A stretch of DNA of 64,000 nt from Solwaraspora sp. WMMA2065 (GTDB taxonomy: Bacteria; Actinomycetota; Actinomycetes; Mycobacteriales; Micromonosporaceae), in the NCBI RefSeq assembly GCF_030345075.1, contig NZ_CP128361.1:6386001-6450000 (forward strand). Reading direction: 5' to 3'. How positions within the stretch are numbered: the stretch's first letter is position 1; each line of letters begins with the position of its first letter. This document shows positions 25,601-32,385 of this stretch, one piece after another. Both the position numbers and the translations under genes were made by a program. Under the pieces are notes generated by a model, which did no database searches, had not been told where the DNA came from, and saw only the letters and a list, made by a program, of their open reading frames with translations.

Positions 25601-25927
25601 TTCAAGCGTGGCGACGCCGACGTCTTCCTGATCAGCCTCAAGGCGGGCGGGTTCGGCCTCAACCTGACCGAGGCCGACTACTGCATCCTGCTCGACCCGT
25701 GGTGGAACCCGGCGACCGAGGCCCAGGCCGTCGACCGCGTCCACCGGATCGGTCAGACGTCGAACGTCATGGTCTACCGGATGGTCGCCAAGGACACCAT
25801 CGAAGAGAAGGTCATGGCGTTGAAGCAGCGCAAGGCCGAGCTGTTCAGCAGCGTGCTGGACGGGGGCGAGTTCGCCTCCGCGCAACTGTCCGCCGCCGAC
25901 ATCAGGGACCTGCTCGACCTGGACTGA
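22616..25927 (+). CDS. SWIM-domain SNF2-family helicase/ATPase
   Basis: 1103 residues from the GTG at 22616. A SWIM-type zinc finger (CSCGERSCGH, about 77-88) starts the protein. After a long middle domain (about 100-630) comes the SNF2 motor: motif I DDMGLGKTLQT (near 671), Ia VVAPASVIHNW, II DEAQ (near 765), III TGTPMEN, IV LVFSQFTRFL, V KAGGFGLNLTEAD and VI QAVDRVHRIGQT. SNF2 proteins translocate on duplex DNA and remodel protein-DNA complexes; the SWIM form (HepA-like) is common in actinobacteria and its task, in transcription or repair, is not settled. It stands alone, with no methylase or nuclease gene beside it, so it is not obviously part of a DISARM-type or other defence set. Confidence 0.93.
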   Translation: MAKLELTVEEAALCEIVGVRAFLRARAQLADGELTDARWDPTTGHAQGRLDPGRGGTVTAAVTTDPDGLVATVDGACSCGERSCGHPYALVLQAVVGAAPTVPQQRQAPDAPTADWEKSLSALVSDVAPVVTAAPARATVGLQFELVKPGAAGAGGPAGRIALRPVVPGQTGWVRSGISWSNVQYAGYGRSPESQRHRQLLGEILTLSRLDEDRYGYYSHPTTIFLDAFASRRIWDLLAEADDAGLPLVQPGKYGRPVVVGRQPARLSVQVDRADDELIVQPVLLADGVPVAAEFSVFVGRPAHGIAWWAERGGVEPQPRDRVLRLAPLSGAVSAAAAKALAGPAIRVPAADEARFLERFYPELLKQVEVVAAGPAVHLPPVLPPTLTLAMTPMPGQALSIHWQWVRAVGAHRQTEPLWATGPRGHADSRGHADPRDAVVDQVTEATAKAVPEAIESTPNGPRLAALTTLTGDAMIRFLSEVLPRLADLDGVEVVESAAEPVPDYRESDETPVIRFAGTDHPGEHDWFDLSVQVSVGGEQVIFDQLFTALAQDRQYLILPSGTYFSLDRPEFAQLRELIDESRALEDRPPGVLRVGRFQAGLWAELAELGEITGQAAAWQRAVRELATAGAAVDHQVPSQVRAELRPYQLDGFRWLAALREHQLGGILADDMGLGKTLQTLALIRHARADVPFLVVAPASVIHNWVAEAARFTPDLTVRAVTQTSARRGVALAEAATGADIVVTSYTLLRLEFDDYQALDWAGLILDEAQFVKNHQSQSHRCAKQLTAPFKLAITGTPMENNLLELWALCSITAPGLFPRLDRFTDYYRGPIERDRDGDRLAQLRRRIRPLMLRRRKADVAADLPEKQEQVLELDLDRKHRRIYQAYLQRERQKVLGLLGDLEKNRFEIFRSLTLLRQASLDVALVDPRHEGVPSTKLDVLADQITNLVAEGHRTLVFSQFTRFLGAARDRLVGAGVRCGYLDGSTTNRAAVIAEFKRGDADVFLISLKAGGFGLNLTEADYCILLDPWWNPATEAQAVDRVHRIGQTSNVMVYRMVAKDTIEEKVMALKQRKAELFSSVLDGGEFASAQLSAADIRDLLDLD

Positions 25928-26028
25928 GTCGACCGACCGGCCCGTGCGGTGAGCTGCGTCTGCCGGCACCGGCGTCCCGGCCGGCGGCGCCGTCGCGAAC
26001 GTGCGCACCGCCGGTGCGCCGGGCCGCG

Positions 26029-26952
26029 TCAGAGGTACGCGACGCCGGTGAGCCGGGCCGCCTCGGCCCACATCCGCCGGCCGTTGCCCAGGTCGCGGGC
26101 CTGGGGGCTGGCCCGCACCTCGGTGACCGGGCCACGGATCTCCTGGAACCCGCGCGGCCCGAGGAACTGCCCACCCCGTACGCCGGGAGCGGTCGCCGCG
26201 TACAGCTGGGGTCGGGCCCCGGCCTCGACCGGGCTGACGACCAGTGACATGAGTCGGCTGGCGGCGCGCATCAGCCGGCCCCGGTCGGCCATCGCGCGCG
26301 GGGTGAGGTTGGTGCGGGTCATGCCGGGGTGGGCGAGCACGCTGACCACCGGCGACCCGGTGGCTCGCAGCCGCCGGTCCAGCTCCAGGCCGAGGATGGT
26401 GCCGACCAGCTTCGACAACGCGTACGCCCGGTTTCCGTTGTAGGACCGCTCCAACGTCAGGTCATTCAGGTCGAGATTGCGCCATCTGTGGACGATCGAC
26501 GACACGGTGACCACCCTGGGTTCCTTGCCGGCGGTCAGCCGGTCCAGCAGCAGCCCGGTCAGCGCGTACGGCCCGAGTGCGTTGGTGCCCATCTGCAGGT
26601 CGAACCCGTCCACGGTCAGCGGCGGTCGCGGGCCGGTCAGCACCAGCCCGGCGTTGTTGACCAGCAGGTCGAGGCCACCGGTGAGGTCGGCGGCGAAGGC
26701 CCGGATCGACGCGAGTGACGCCAGGTCCAGTCGGCGTACCTCGACGTCGGCACCCGGCACCTCGCGCCGGATCGTGGCGGCCGCTTCCTCGCCGGCCGCC
26801 ACGTTGCGTACCGCCAGCACCACGGCGGCCCCGTGCCGGGCCAGCTCCAGCACGGTGACCCGCCCCACGCCGGAGTTCGCGCCGGTCACCACCGCGCGCC
26901 GACCGTGCTGGTCGGGGATCTGCTCTTCGGTCCAGTTCCGCATGTCCTGCAT
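26029..26952 (-). CDS. short-chain dehydrogenase/reductase (retinol/protochlorophyllide type)
   Basis: 307 residues from the ATG at 26952; an ATG at 26943 is also possible. The Rossmann signature TGANSGVG (23-30) binds NAD(P)H, followed by the NNAG strand, catalytic Ser in VVTVSSIVH and the YxxxK pair in AYALSKL near residue 180. The C-terminal region (PGMTRTNL, LYAATAPGVRGGQFLGPRG) is typical of the WW-oxidoreductase/protochlorophyllide-like SDR group. The substrate is unknown. The longer upstream frame lacks a Shine-Dalgarno and extends past the regulator start, so it is rejected. It is divergent from, and probably controlled by, the XRE regulator at 27056; SDR-XRE divergent pairs of this sort are frequent in actinobacteria. 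Confidence 0.88.
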   Translation of the reverse strand: MQDMRNWTEEQIPDQHGRRAVVTGANSGVGRVTVLELARHGAAVVLAVRNVAAGEEAAATIRREVPGADVEVRRLDLASLASIRAFAADLTGGLDLLVNNAGLVLTGPRPPLTVDGFDLQMGTNALGPYALTGLLLDRLTAGKEPRVVTVSSIVHRWRNLDLNDLTLERSYNGNRAYALSKLVGTILGLELDRRLRATGSPVVSVLAHPGMTRTNLTPRAMADRGRLMRAASRLMSLVVSPVEAGARPQLYAATAPGVRGGQFLGPRGFQEIRGPVTEVRASPQARDLGNGRRMWAEAARLTGVAYL

Positions 26953-27055
26953 GACCGTCGACGCTAGGTAGCTGGACGCACCGTCGGAGAGACCTGGCCA
27001 ACCTGGGACCACGGGACCTACCCTGCGGGGTGCGTCGACCGGCACACTCGACAGT

Positions 27056-27880
27056 GTGACGAGCACGGTCTACGCCCGCGAGCTGGCCGACTTCCTCCGA
27101 AACCGCCGCTCCCGGCTGCGGCCCGAGGAGATCGGGCTGGCACCCGGCCCGCGTCGGCGGGTCGCCGGCCTGCGCCGTGAGGAGCTGGCGCTGCTCGCCG
27201 GGGTGAGCACCGACTACTACCAGCGGCTGGAGCAGGGCCGCGACGTGCGCCCCTCCGACGACGTACTGACCGGCATCGCCCGCGCGCTCGCGCTCAACGC
27301 CGAGGAGACCCGCCACCTGCGCGCCCTGGCCCGCCGGGCACAGCAGCCACCGAAACCACGACGGCGTGCCCGCGAGACCGTTCCGGAGAGCACCTGCCGG
27401 CTGCTGCACAGCCTGCACACCCCGGCCGTGGTGGTCAGCCGGCACCTGGACCTGCTGGCCTGGAACGCCATGGCTGCCGCCCTCTACCCGGGTATCGGGC
27501 CGGCCAACGCGCTGATCGACATGTTCGACCATGCGCAGGCGCACGGCCGCTGTCCCGGCTGGGAGGAGACGGTGCTGGACTATCTGGGCTTCCTGCGGGC
27601 GGCGGTCGCCGCTGACCCGGAGCACCCACGCGCCCGGGAGATCGTCGGCACGCTCAGCATCCGCAGCGAGGAGTTCCGCCAGCTCTGGGCCCGCCACGAG
27701 GTGCGTGAGTCGGTCAGCGGCAGCAAGACGTTCCCGCATCCACTGGTCGGTGACCTGCGGCTGGACTGGGACGCCTTCACCCCGCCAGGACGCTCCGGCC
27801 CGATCCTGATCGTCTACACCGCCGCGCCGGGCAGCGCCGACGCTGAACGGCTGCAACTGCTCGGCGCGTACGCGAGCTGA
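27056..27880 (+). CDS. XRE regulator with MmyB-like ligand-binding domain
   Basis: 274 residues from the GTG at 27056. The N-terminus is a helix-turn-helix (RRRVAGLRREELALLAGVST, DYYQRLEQGRDVRPSDDVLT) and the C-terminal two thirds are the PAS-like MmyB ligand-binding domain: TPAVVVSRHLDLLAWNAMAA, RSEEFRQLWARHEVRES, GSKTFPHPLVGDLRLDWDAF. MmyB-type domains bind fatty-acid-like ligands. The gene is divergent from the SDR; 103 bp separate the two starts, and it probably represses the SDR until a lipophilic ligand binds. This is inference from gene arrangement. Confidence 0.9.
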   Translation: MTSTVYARELADFLRNRRSRLRPEEIGLAPGPRRRVAGLRREELALLAGVSTDYYQRLEQGRDVRPSDDVLTGIARALALNAEETRHLRALARRAQQPPKPRRRARETVPESTCRLLHSLHTPAVVVSRHLDLLAWNAMAAALYPGIGPANALIDMFDHAQAHGRCPGWEETVLDYLGFLRAAVAADPEHPRAREIVGTLSIRSEEFRQLWARHEVRESVSGSKTFPHPLVGDLRLDWDAFTPPGRSGPILIVYTAAPGSADAERLQLLGAYAS

Positions 27881-27966
27881 TGTCTTACTCGGTGACGGGT
27901 GCCACCGGGTCGGGTCGGCGGCGGGCGAGCAGCAGCCGGCCGAGCGTTCCCAGGTGCGTACGCGGT

Positions 27967-28602
27967 TCAGGGCCTGCCACCCTCCCTGGCCCGTTCCCCA
28001 GCCCGCTCCCGATCCCGCGCTCGCTCCCGGGGGCGGGCCCGCAGGTGGGCGCGTTCGCCCTGCTGGCCGAAGAGGCTGAGGAACTCGACCGGCTCATCAC
28101 CGACCGCGCCGAACCAGTGCGGCACCCTGGTGTCGAACTCCGCCGCCTCGCCGGGAGCCAGGATCAGATCGTGCTCACCGAGCAGGACACGCAGCCGCCC
28201 GTCGAGGACGTACAGCCATTCGTAGCCTTCGTGGGTCTTCAGCTCAGGCTCGCGGCGTGGGCTGCGTGTCGGGATGATCAGCTTGTACGCCTGGATACCG
28301 CCGGCCCGCTGGCTGAGCGGAAGAACGGTCATCCCGAAGCGGCTGACCGGCCGCAGGTGGATGCGTGGGTCGCCGGTCGGCGGCGCGTCGACCAGTTCGT
28401 CCAGGCTGACCCCGTGGGCGCGAGCGAGGGGTAGCAGCAGCTCCAGGGTGGGTCGGCGGGTGCCGGATTCCAGCCGGGACAGGGTGCTAACCGAGATGCC
28501 GGTGACTGCCGACAACTCGGCGAGGGTCGTCTCGCGCTGTTTGCGCAGCGCCCGCAGCCGGGGGCCGACCGAGTCGAGGGCATGGTCGAGGTCGTCGTCC
28601 AT
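27967..28602 (-). CDS. XRE regulator with C-terminal cupin domain
   Basis: 211 residues from the ATG at 28602. Residues 12-70 are a helix-turn-helix (LRKQRETTLAELSAVTGISV, STLSRLESGTRRPTLELLLP). Residues about 95-185 form a cupin barrel (THEGYEWLYVLDGRLRVLLG, LAPGEAAEFDTRVPHWFGAV). This HipB/PuuR-like design senses a small molecule in the cupin pocket. After the cupin the protein ends in about 25 residues of Arg/Glu/Ala repeats (RARPRERARDRERAGERARE), encoded by a GC-rich repetitive stretch; this tail is not typical of the family and may come from expansion or loss of the original stop. The divergent neighbour is the Rdx-type gene, a possible target. Confidence 0.85.
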   Translation of the reverse strand: MDDDLDHALDSVGPRLRALRKQRETTLAELSAVTGISVSTLSRLESGTRRPTLELLLPLARAHGVSLDELVDAPPTGDPRIHLRPVSRFGMTVLPLSQRAGGIQAYKLIIPTRSPRREPELKTHEGYEWLYVLDGRLRVLLGEHDLILAPGEAAEFDTRVPHWFGAVGDEPVEFLSLFGQQGERAHLRARPRERARDRERAGERAREGGRP

Positions 28603-28726
28603 GCCACCCAGTTTGCCAGACCGGCAAGAGCATTTGCCGGTACGGTGGCCCGCCCGACGGCGCCCTGCCGGACATGCCCGGCACCGACCTTGTCGACCCG
28701 GTGCCCGGCGCAGGCATACTCGGTTG

Positions 28727-29026
28727 GTGACCACTACCAAACAGCCACGGTTGGAGATCGAGTACTGCACGCAGTGCCGCTGGATGCTGCGCGCCGCATG
28801 GACGGCTCAGGAGCTGCTCACCACATTCGCGCTGCGGCTCGGTGAGGTGGCGCTGGTGCCGGGCACCGGCGGAGTGTTCGAGGTCAGGCTGGACGGTGAG
28901 ACGATCTGGTCGCGCGGGGAGAGCGGCTTCCCAGGAATCCCCGAGCTGAAAAGACTGGTACGGGACCGCATCGCGCCCGATCTCAGCCTCGGCCACACCG
29001 ACCGGGCCCTGCCGCACGGGCTCTGA
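28727..29026 (+). CDS. SelT/SelW/SelH (Rdx) family thioredoxin-like protein
   Basis: 99 residues from the GTG at 28727. IEYCTQCRWMLRAAWTAQEL carries the CxxC motif that in animal SelW/SelT has Sec at the second position; here it is Cys, so no recoding is needed. The rest follows the family: LGEVALVPGTGGVFEVRLDG, IWSRGESGFPGIPELKRLV. The fold is thioredoxin-like and a thiol-disulfide role is expected, but bacterial Rdx proteins have no established substrate. It diverges from the cupin regulator with 124 bp between the starts. Confidence 0.9.
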   Translation: MTTTKQPRLEIEYCTQCRWMLRAAWTAQELLTTFALRLGEVALVPGTGGVFEVRLDGETIWSRGESGFPGIPELKRLVRDRIAPDLSLGHTDRALPHGL

Positions 29027-29129
29027 TCCACCGCTCGGCTGTGCACCGTACGGCCATCGGTAGTCAACTCCTTGGATATCGACGTTGACCACAATACGCT
29101 GGTCACTTCGGTCAATCAGGGAGGTCGCC

Positions 29130-29930
29130 TTGCGTCGATCCGCCAGCCCGAACCGTACCGCGATCCACGGCCGAAACTGGATCGCAGCCGCAGCGCTGTC
29201 CACTGTGCTGGTGGTCGCTCCAGCCGCGGCCGCGCGGGCCGCGAACCTGCCCAACCTGCCCCAGTCCGCCGGCGGTTACGAGCTGACGTTCTCGCCGGCG
29301 TACGACTACGACGGCGACGGGTGCTATCCGGTAGCGGCGATCGCCCCCGACGGCACCCTCAACGGCGGCCTGAACACCACCGGGGCGGTCAACGGAAACT
29401 GCCGCGACCAGTCGGACCTCGACCGGACCCAGACGTACGCCAGGTCGAAGTGCAACAACGGCTGGTGCGCCATCGTGTACGCGAGTTACTTCGAGAAGGA
29501 CCAGGTCCTGCAGGGCTGCTGCGGTCACCGGCACGACTGGGAGCACGTCGTCTCCTGGGTGAACCAGGCGTCGGACCGGGTCGACTACGTGTCCCGGACG
29601 GTGCACGGCGAAGTGCAGACCTATCCGCGGTCCTCGGTGCGGTTCGACGGCACACATCCGAAGATCGTGTACCACAAGGAAGGCGCCTTCGGCTCGCACA
29701 ACTTCCGGCTGGCGAACAGCAACGACGACCCGCCGGAGAACCACTACGGTACCTGGCGGTACCCGCCGGTCGTCGACTGGAACGGCTGGCCCGGCACGGC
29801 GCTGCGGGACCGGTTGATGACGGCCGACTTCGGCTCCGCCAGCATCAAGATCACTGATCGGGACGACCGGTTCCGTAACCTTTTGAGCAGGTCGAAACCG
29901 GCAGGTATCCCCTTCGACCCCTGGGCCTGA
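29130..29930 (+). CDS. secreted NPP1/NLP (necrosis-inducing-like) protein
   Basis: 266 residues from the TTG at 29130, which has GGGAGG 6-7 bases upstream; a TTG at 29085 in frame has none. The signal peptide (NWIAAAALSTVLVVAPAAAA, then RA) is followed by the NLP domain. Its hallmark heptapeptide GHRHDWE is complete (about 132-138), with the cation-binding acidic residues and the SHNFRLA and PPVVDWNGWPG blocks downstream; several Cys (CYPV, NCRD, SKCNNGWC, CCGH) suggest disulfides. NLPs of oomycetes, fungi and Bacillus/Streptomyces bind plant sphingolipid (GIPC) head groups and can lyse eudicot cells. A plant- or soil-associated lifestyle is consistent, but cytolytic activity here is untested. 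Confidence 0.93.
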   Translation: MRRSASPNRTAIHGRNWIAAAALSTVLVVAPAAAARAANLPNLPQSAGGYELTFSPAYDYDGDGCYPVAAIAPDGTLNGGLNTTGAVNGNCRDQSDLDRTQTYARSKCNNGWCAIVYASYFEKDQVLQGCCGHRHDWEHVVSWVNQASDRVDYVSRTVHGEVQTYPRSSVRFDGTHPKIVYHKEGAFGSHNFRLANSNDDPPENHYGTWRYPPVVDWNGWPGTALRDRLMTADFGSASIKITDRDDRFRNLLSRSKPAGIPFDPWA

Positions 29931-29933
29931 ATC

Positions 29934-29983
29934 CGAGGCTGATGCCACAGGTGCATCAAGATGTACCTGTGGCATCAGCCTCG
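29934..29983. repeat. palindromic element, copy 1 (19-bp perfect arms)
   Basis: CGAGGCTGATGCCACAGGT (29934-29952) pairs perfectly with 29965-29983 around a 12-base loop. It starts 3 bp after the NLP stop codon and can act as its terminator. The core GATGCCACAGGTGCATCAAG recurs at 47458, 17.5 kb away, also as a hairpin, so this is a dispersed repeat rather than only a local terminator. Confidence 0.85.
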
Positions 29984-30338
29984 CCCAGGTCGACCAACCC
30001 TCAGCGGGGCTGTACGACGGCTCTCAGACCGGCGCGGAATGATCCGCCGGGCATCGTCGTTGTGCATGGTCGCGCCACGCACTCCGGCCCGCAGCCGCCA
30101 GGCCCCGGCCAGGCGGCCCGGCGGGTGGGCCCGGTCGGGAATCGTCGACGGGTCGGCGTGGTTGTACATGGTCACGGCGCGCGGCAGCGCACCCGCACCC
30201 CCCATTCGGGGCGTGCCGGAGCCGCCCGCGAGCCGACGTCGCACGTCTGACATCCCGTACCACCCGGACGACCGTTTACCGCGCACCCGCCCGTGACAGG
30301 TGTGGTGCGCCCCCTCGGCAAACGGAAGGTGGACCCCC
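29984..30338. other. 355-bp intergenic stretch
   Basis: No supported gene. The region is GC-rich on both strands and forms several possible stems. Because the next gene encodes a secreted wall-associated protein, I looked for a ydaO (c-di-AMP) riboswitch but did not find its conserved blocks. Confidence 0.4.
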
Positions 30339-30950
30339 ATGACCACGATCATCACCCGTACCCTGCGTACCAGCCTGCGCACCACCGCCCTCGGCATCGC
30401 CGGGCTGACCCTGGCCGGCGGCGCGGTCGCCGCCCCCGCCCTGGCCGCCGAGCACGCCCCCACCGCCCTGGCCGCACCCGCGGCCGCCGCGAGCAGCGAC
30501 AGCGTCGACACCGACAAGCTCACCCCGCACGGCGTGCAGGGCGAACAGTCCCGCATCAGCCTGTCCGGCGAGCAGACCGACAACGTCAAGGGCATCATCG
30601 CCGCCACGAAGAAGGCCGGCATGCACGAGCGGGCCGCCGTGGTCGCCATCGCCACCGCCCTGCAGGAGTCAAAGCTGGAGAACCTCGGCCACCTCGGTGA
30701 CCGCAACGACCACGACTCGCAGGGCCTGTTCCAGCAGCGCCCGTCGTCGGGCTGGGGCACCGTCGAGCAGATCACCGACGTGGAGTACTCCACCACCGCG
30801 TTCCTCACCGGGCTCAAGGCCGTCGACGGCTGGCAGGACATGCCGCTGACCCAGGCCGCGCAGACCGTGCAGGTGTCGGCGTACCCGGACCACTACGCCC
30901 AGTGGGAGACCCAGGCCGCCGAACTCGTCGCCCAGCACTGGAACAGCTGA
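30339..30950 (+). CDS. secreted lysozyme/transglycosylase-like protein
   Basis: 203 residues from the ATG at 30339, with GGAAGG about 11 bases upstream. A signal peptide (LRTTALGIAGLTLAGGAVAA, cleavage near ALAAEH) precedes an Ala/Ser linker. The C-terminal domain (about 85-203) has VVAIATALQESKLENLGHLG, DSQGLFQQRPSSGWGT and ITDVEYSTTAFLTGL, which recalls the lysozyme-like fold of Rpf/Slt proteins: the Glu in ALQES would be the catalytic acid, and GLFQ(Q/I)RPS-GWG the loop after it. Many actinobacteria secrete such single-domain proteins. No LysM or other wall-binding module is present. Peptidoglycan cleavage is inferred, not shown. Confidence 0.75.
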   Translation: MTTIITRTLRTSLRTTALGIAGLTLAGGAVAAPALAAEHAPTALAAPAAAASSDSVDTDKLTPHGVQGEQSRISLSGEQTDNVKGIIAATKKAGMHERAAVVAIATALQESKLENLGHLGDRNDHDSQGLFQQRPSSGWGTVEQITDVEYSTTAFLTGLKAVDGWQDMPLTQAAQTVQVSAYPDHYAQWETQAAELVAQHWNS

Positions 30951-30976
30951 CCCGAAACACCCCAAGCTCAGCGCGA

Positions 30977-31008
30977 AGGGCCGGACCCCGCACCCGGGGT
31001 CCGGCCCT
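30977..31008. terminator. strong intrinsic terminator hairpin
   Basis: AGGGCCGGACCCCG (30977-30990) pairs perfectly with 30995-31008 around the loop CACC; the stem extends by GCGCG/CGCGC past a one-base bulge. It lies between the convergent secreted lysozyme-like gene and the SRPBCC gene. Confidence 0.85.
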
Positions 31009-31050
31009 CGCGCTGCGTCGGGTCCCGAGCCGTTGGAAAACCGACCGGGA

Positions 31051-31431
31051 TCAGTCGGACAGTGACCGGCGGGCGGCGGCGACGACCTCGGGGTCGGCGC
31101 AACCGGCCGCGTAGCCGGCGATGCGGCGGCGGATGTCGCGGCCCAGCAGCCACACCCCGATCCGGTCGGCGACCGGGCGCAGCGGTGCCGGCCGGCAGCG
31201 GAAGCTGTACCGCCAGGTCGCCACCGTACGACCGGACCCGCATACCGGGGCGAACCGCCAGCCGCCGGCGAACATCTCGAAGAACCACGGACCACGCACC
31301 ATCTTCATGCCGACGTTGGTCGGCGGCGCGTACGAGACGTACTCGCTGATCATCGTCAGACCGTGCCGGGACCGGGTGAAGGCGAGATCTGGTGGTACGG
31401 GGACGGTGACCGCTGCTTCCACCACAGGCAT
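31051..31431 (-). CDS. SRPBCC-type protein, probably internally deleted
   Basis: 126 residues from the ATG at 31431 (an ATG at 31449 adds six). The start MPVVEAAVTVPVPPDLAF and the body TRSRHGLTMISEYVSYAPPT, MVRGPWFFEMFAGGWRFAPV, WRYSFRCRPAPLRPVADRIG and WLLGRDIRRRIAGYAAGCAD look like a polyketide-cyclase-like family of actinobacteria. In members I remember, some 30 residues (a strand containing a WDP-like motif and a loop) lie between PPDLAF and TRSRHGLTM; here these two pieces are fused in frame. If so, the lipid-pocket fold would lack two strands and the gene may be non-functional. It borders the RtcB/PrfH wreckage, so decay of the area is likely. Confidence 0.6.
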   Translation of the reverse strand: MPVVEAAVTVPVPPDLAFTRSRHGLTMISEYVSYAPPTNVGMKMVRGPWFFEMFAGGWRFAPVCGSGRTVATWRYSFRCRPAPLRPVADRIGVWLLGRDIRRRIAGYAAGCADPEVVAAARRSLSD

Positions 31432-31489
31432 CGGCCCATCATCCGCCACCGGCGGTCAGGTGCGGCGCGGGCGCTCGGCCCGAACGGGT

Positions 31490-31632
31490 GTTCTTCCGGC
31501 TATGTCCGGCCCGGTACGGGCTCGGTGCCTGCCAGCACAGGGGGCCAGTCCAAGAGGCGGCGAACTCCTCGGCTCCGCTGCCGTCGAGGCGGACCTGCGC
31601 CGACCGGTAGGTGTCCGGCCGGTCGCCGCCGA
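31490..31632 (-). pseudogene. fragment of a PrfH-type peptide release factor gene
   Basis: A minus-strand stretch encodes DRPDTYRSAQVRLDGSGAEE, FAASWTGPLCWQAPSPYRAG and HSRKN, which matches the N-terminal segment of PrfH (typically ...YRSA...L.G..A..FA..W.GT..W...SPYRP.HKRKNWF...). The reading then runs into unrelated sequence; the peptide-release domain with its GGQ motif is absent, as are the first residues of the protein. PrfH is encoded next to RtcB-type RNA ligases and, in other bacteria, acts with them to rescue and repair ribosomes whose decoding centre has been cut. Here it directly follows RtcB remnants on the same strand. Confidence 0.7.
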
Positions 31633-32163
31633 CGGTCCGAATCCGGCGGGTGGCCAGGCGGTGGGCCACCAGGTCGGCGACGACCCGCTCGATGCGTTGT
31701 ACGCCGTCGGCGCCTCCTCGAACAGCAGCTGACGATCACCGCACACCACCGAGTTGACCGGGGTACGGCGCAGCTCCGCCACGGTGTGCTTGACCCGACC
31801 ACGGCGCAGGGCGTCAGCGCGGGACATTCTGCGGCCGGCTCCGTGCGCCACCGAGTAGTTGGCGTCCGGGCCGGCGTGCGCGGCGACCAGGTAGGAGGCG
31901 GTGCCACGGGTGCCGGCGACCAGGACGTCCCGGCCGTCGCCGGGAGCCGCCCCTTTATGGTGCAGGTACCTGCCGTCACGGATCTCCCCCAGGTTGTGGC
32001 ACCGGTCGACGATCGGTTCGGCCGGGCCGGCACCGTGCACGTCGGTGTGGGTACGCAGGATCCGTTCGCCGAGACCACGGGAACCGCTGTGCACGATCAG
32101 CACGAGGTCGCCGTCAGCCACACCGAGCCGGCCGGCGTGCATGACGTCGCCGTCGGCGACCTC
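31631..32163 (-). pseudogene. fragment of an RtcB-family RNA ligase gene
   Basis: The minus strand encodes clear RtcB C-terminal blocks in order: LVLIVHSGSRGLGERILRTH, CHNLGEIRDGRYLHHKGAAP, VLVAGTRGTASYLVA, YSVAHGAGRRMSRADA (the guanylylation-site His lies in this region in RtcB) and VVCGDRQLLFEEAPTAY. Several lesions are visible: an in-frame TGA just upstream (about 32164-32166), no N-terminal half with its metal-binding Asp/Cys motifs, an apparent internal loss between ...THTDVHGAGP and AEPIVDRCHN, and a frameshift near 31699, after which the natural continuation RIERVVADLVAHRLATRRIR appears in another frame. RtcB joins RNA 2',3'-cyclic phosphate or 3'-phosphate ends to 5'-OH ends using GTP. 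This gene cannot make a working enzyme. Confidence 0.8.
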
Positions 32164-32385
32164 TCAGGCCGGATCGCCGTCACCGACGCGTAGTGGGCGG
32201 TCCAGGTCGGGGAAGCGCGGGCCAGGTTCACGGCGACGGCCCGTCTCAGCGTGATCGGGAAGACCGCGATGCGCACCAACTGGCCTGGGTGCCGGAAATG
32301 CATACAGTAGACAAAACGCAACCAGTCCGTACCGGGCAACGCGATTTGCTCGAAGCTCGCTGCAGGGGACCGGCGGTACGAGCGG

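Noticed and set aside
22616-25927. DISARM/BREX-like or other defence island around the SNF2 gene
   Set aside because: No methyltransferase, PglX, DrmB or nuclease gene lies nearby; neighbours are an SRPBCC protein and an SDR.
29112-29975. A 287-codon minus-strand frame opposite the NLP gene
   Set aside because: It starts inside the palindromic repeat (as does a similar frame at 47268-47492, with the same first residues), so the resemblance between the two frames reflects the repeat and not a protein family.
29984-30338. ydaO c-di-AMP riboswitch before the secreted lysozyme-like gene
   Set aside because: The expected conserved blocks are not visible on the plus strand in the 355-bp leader.
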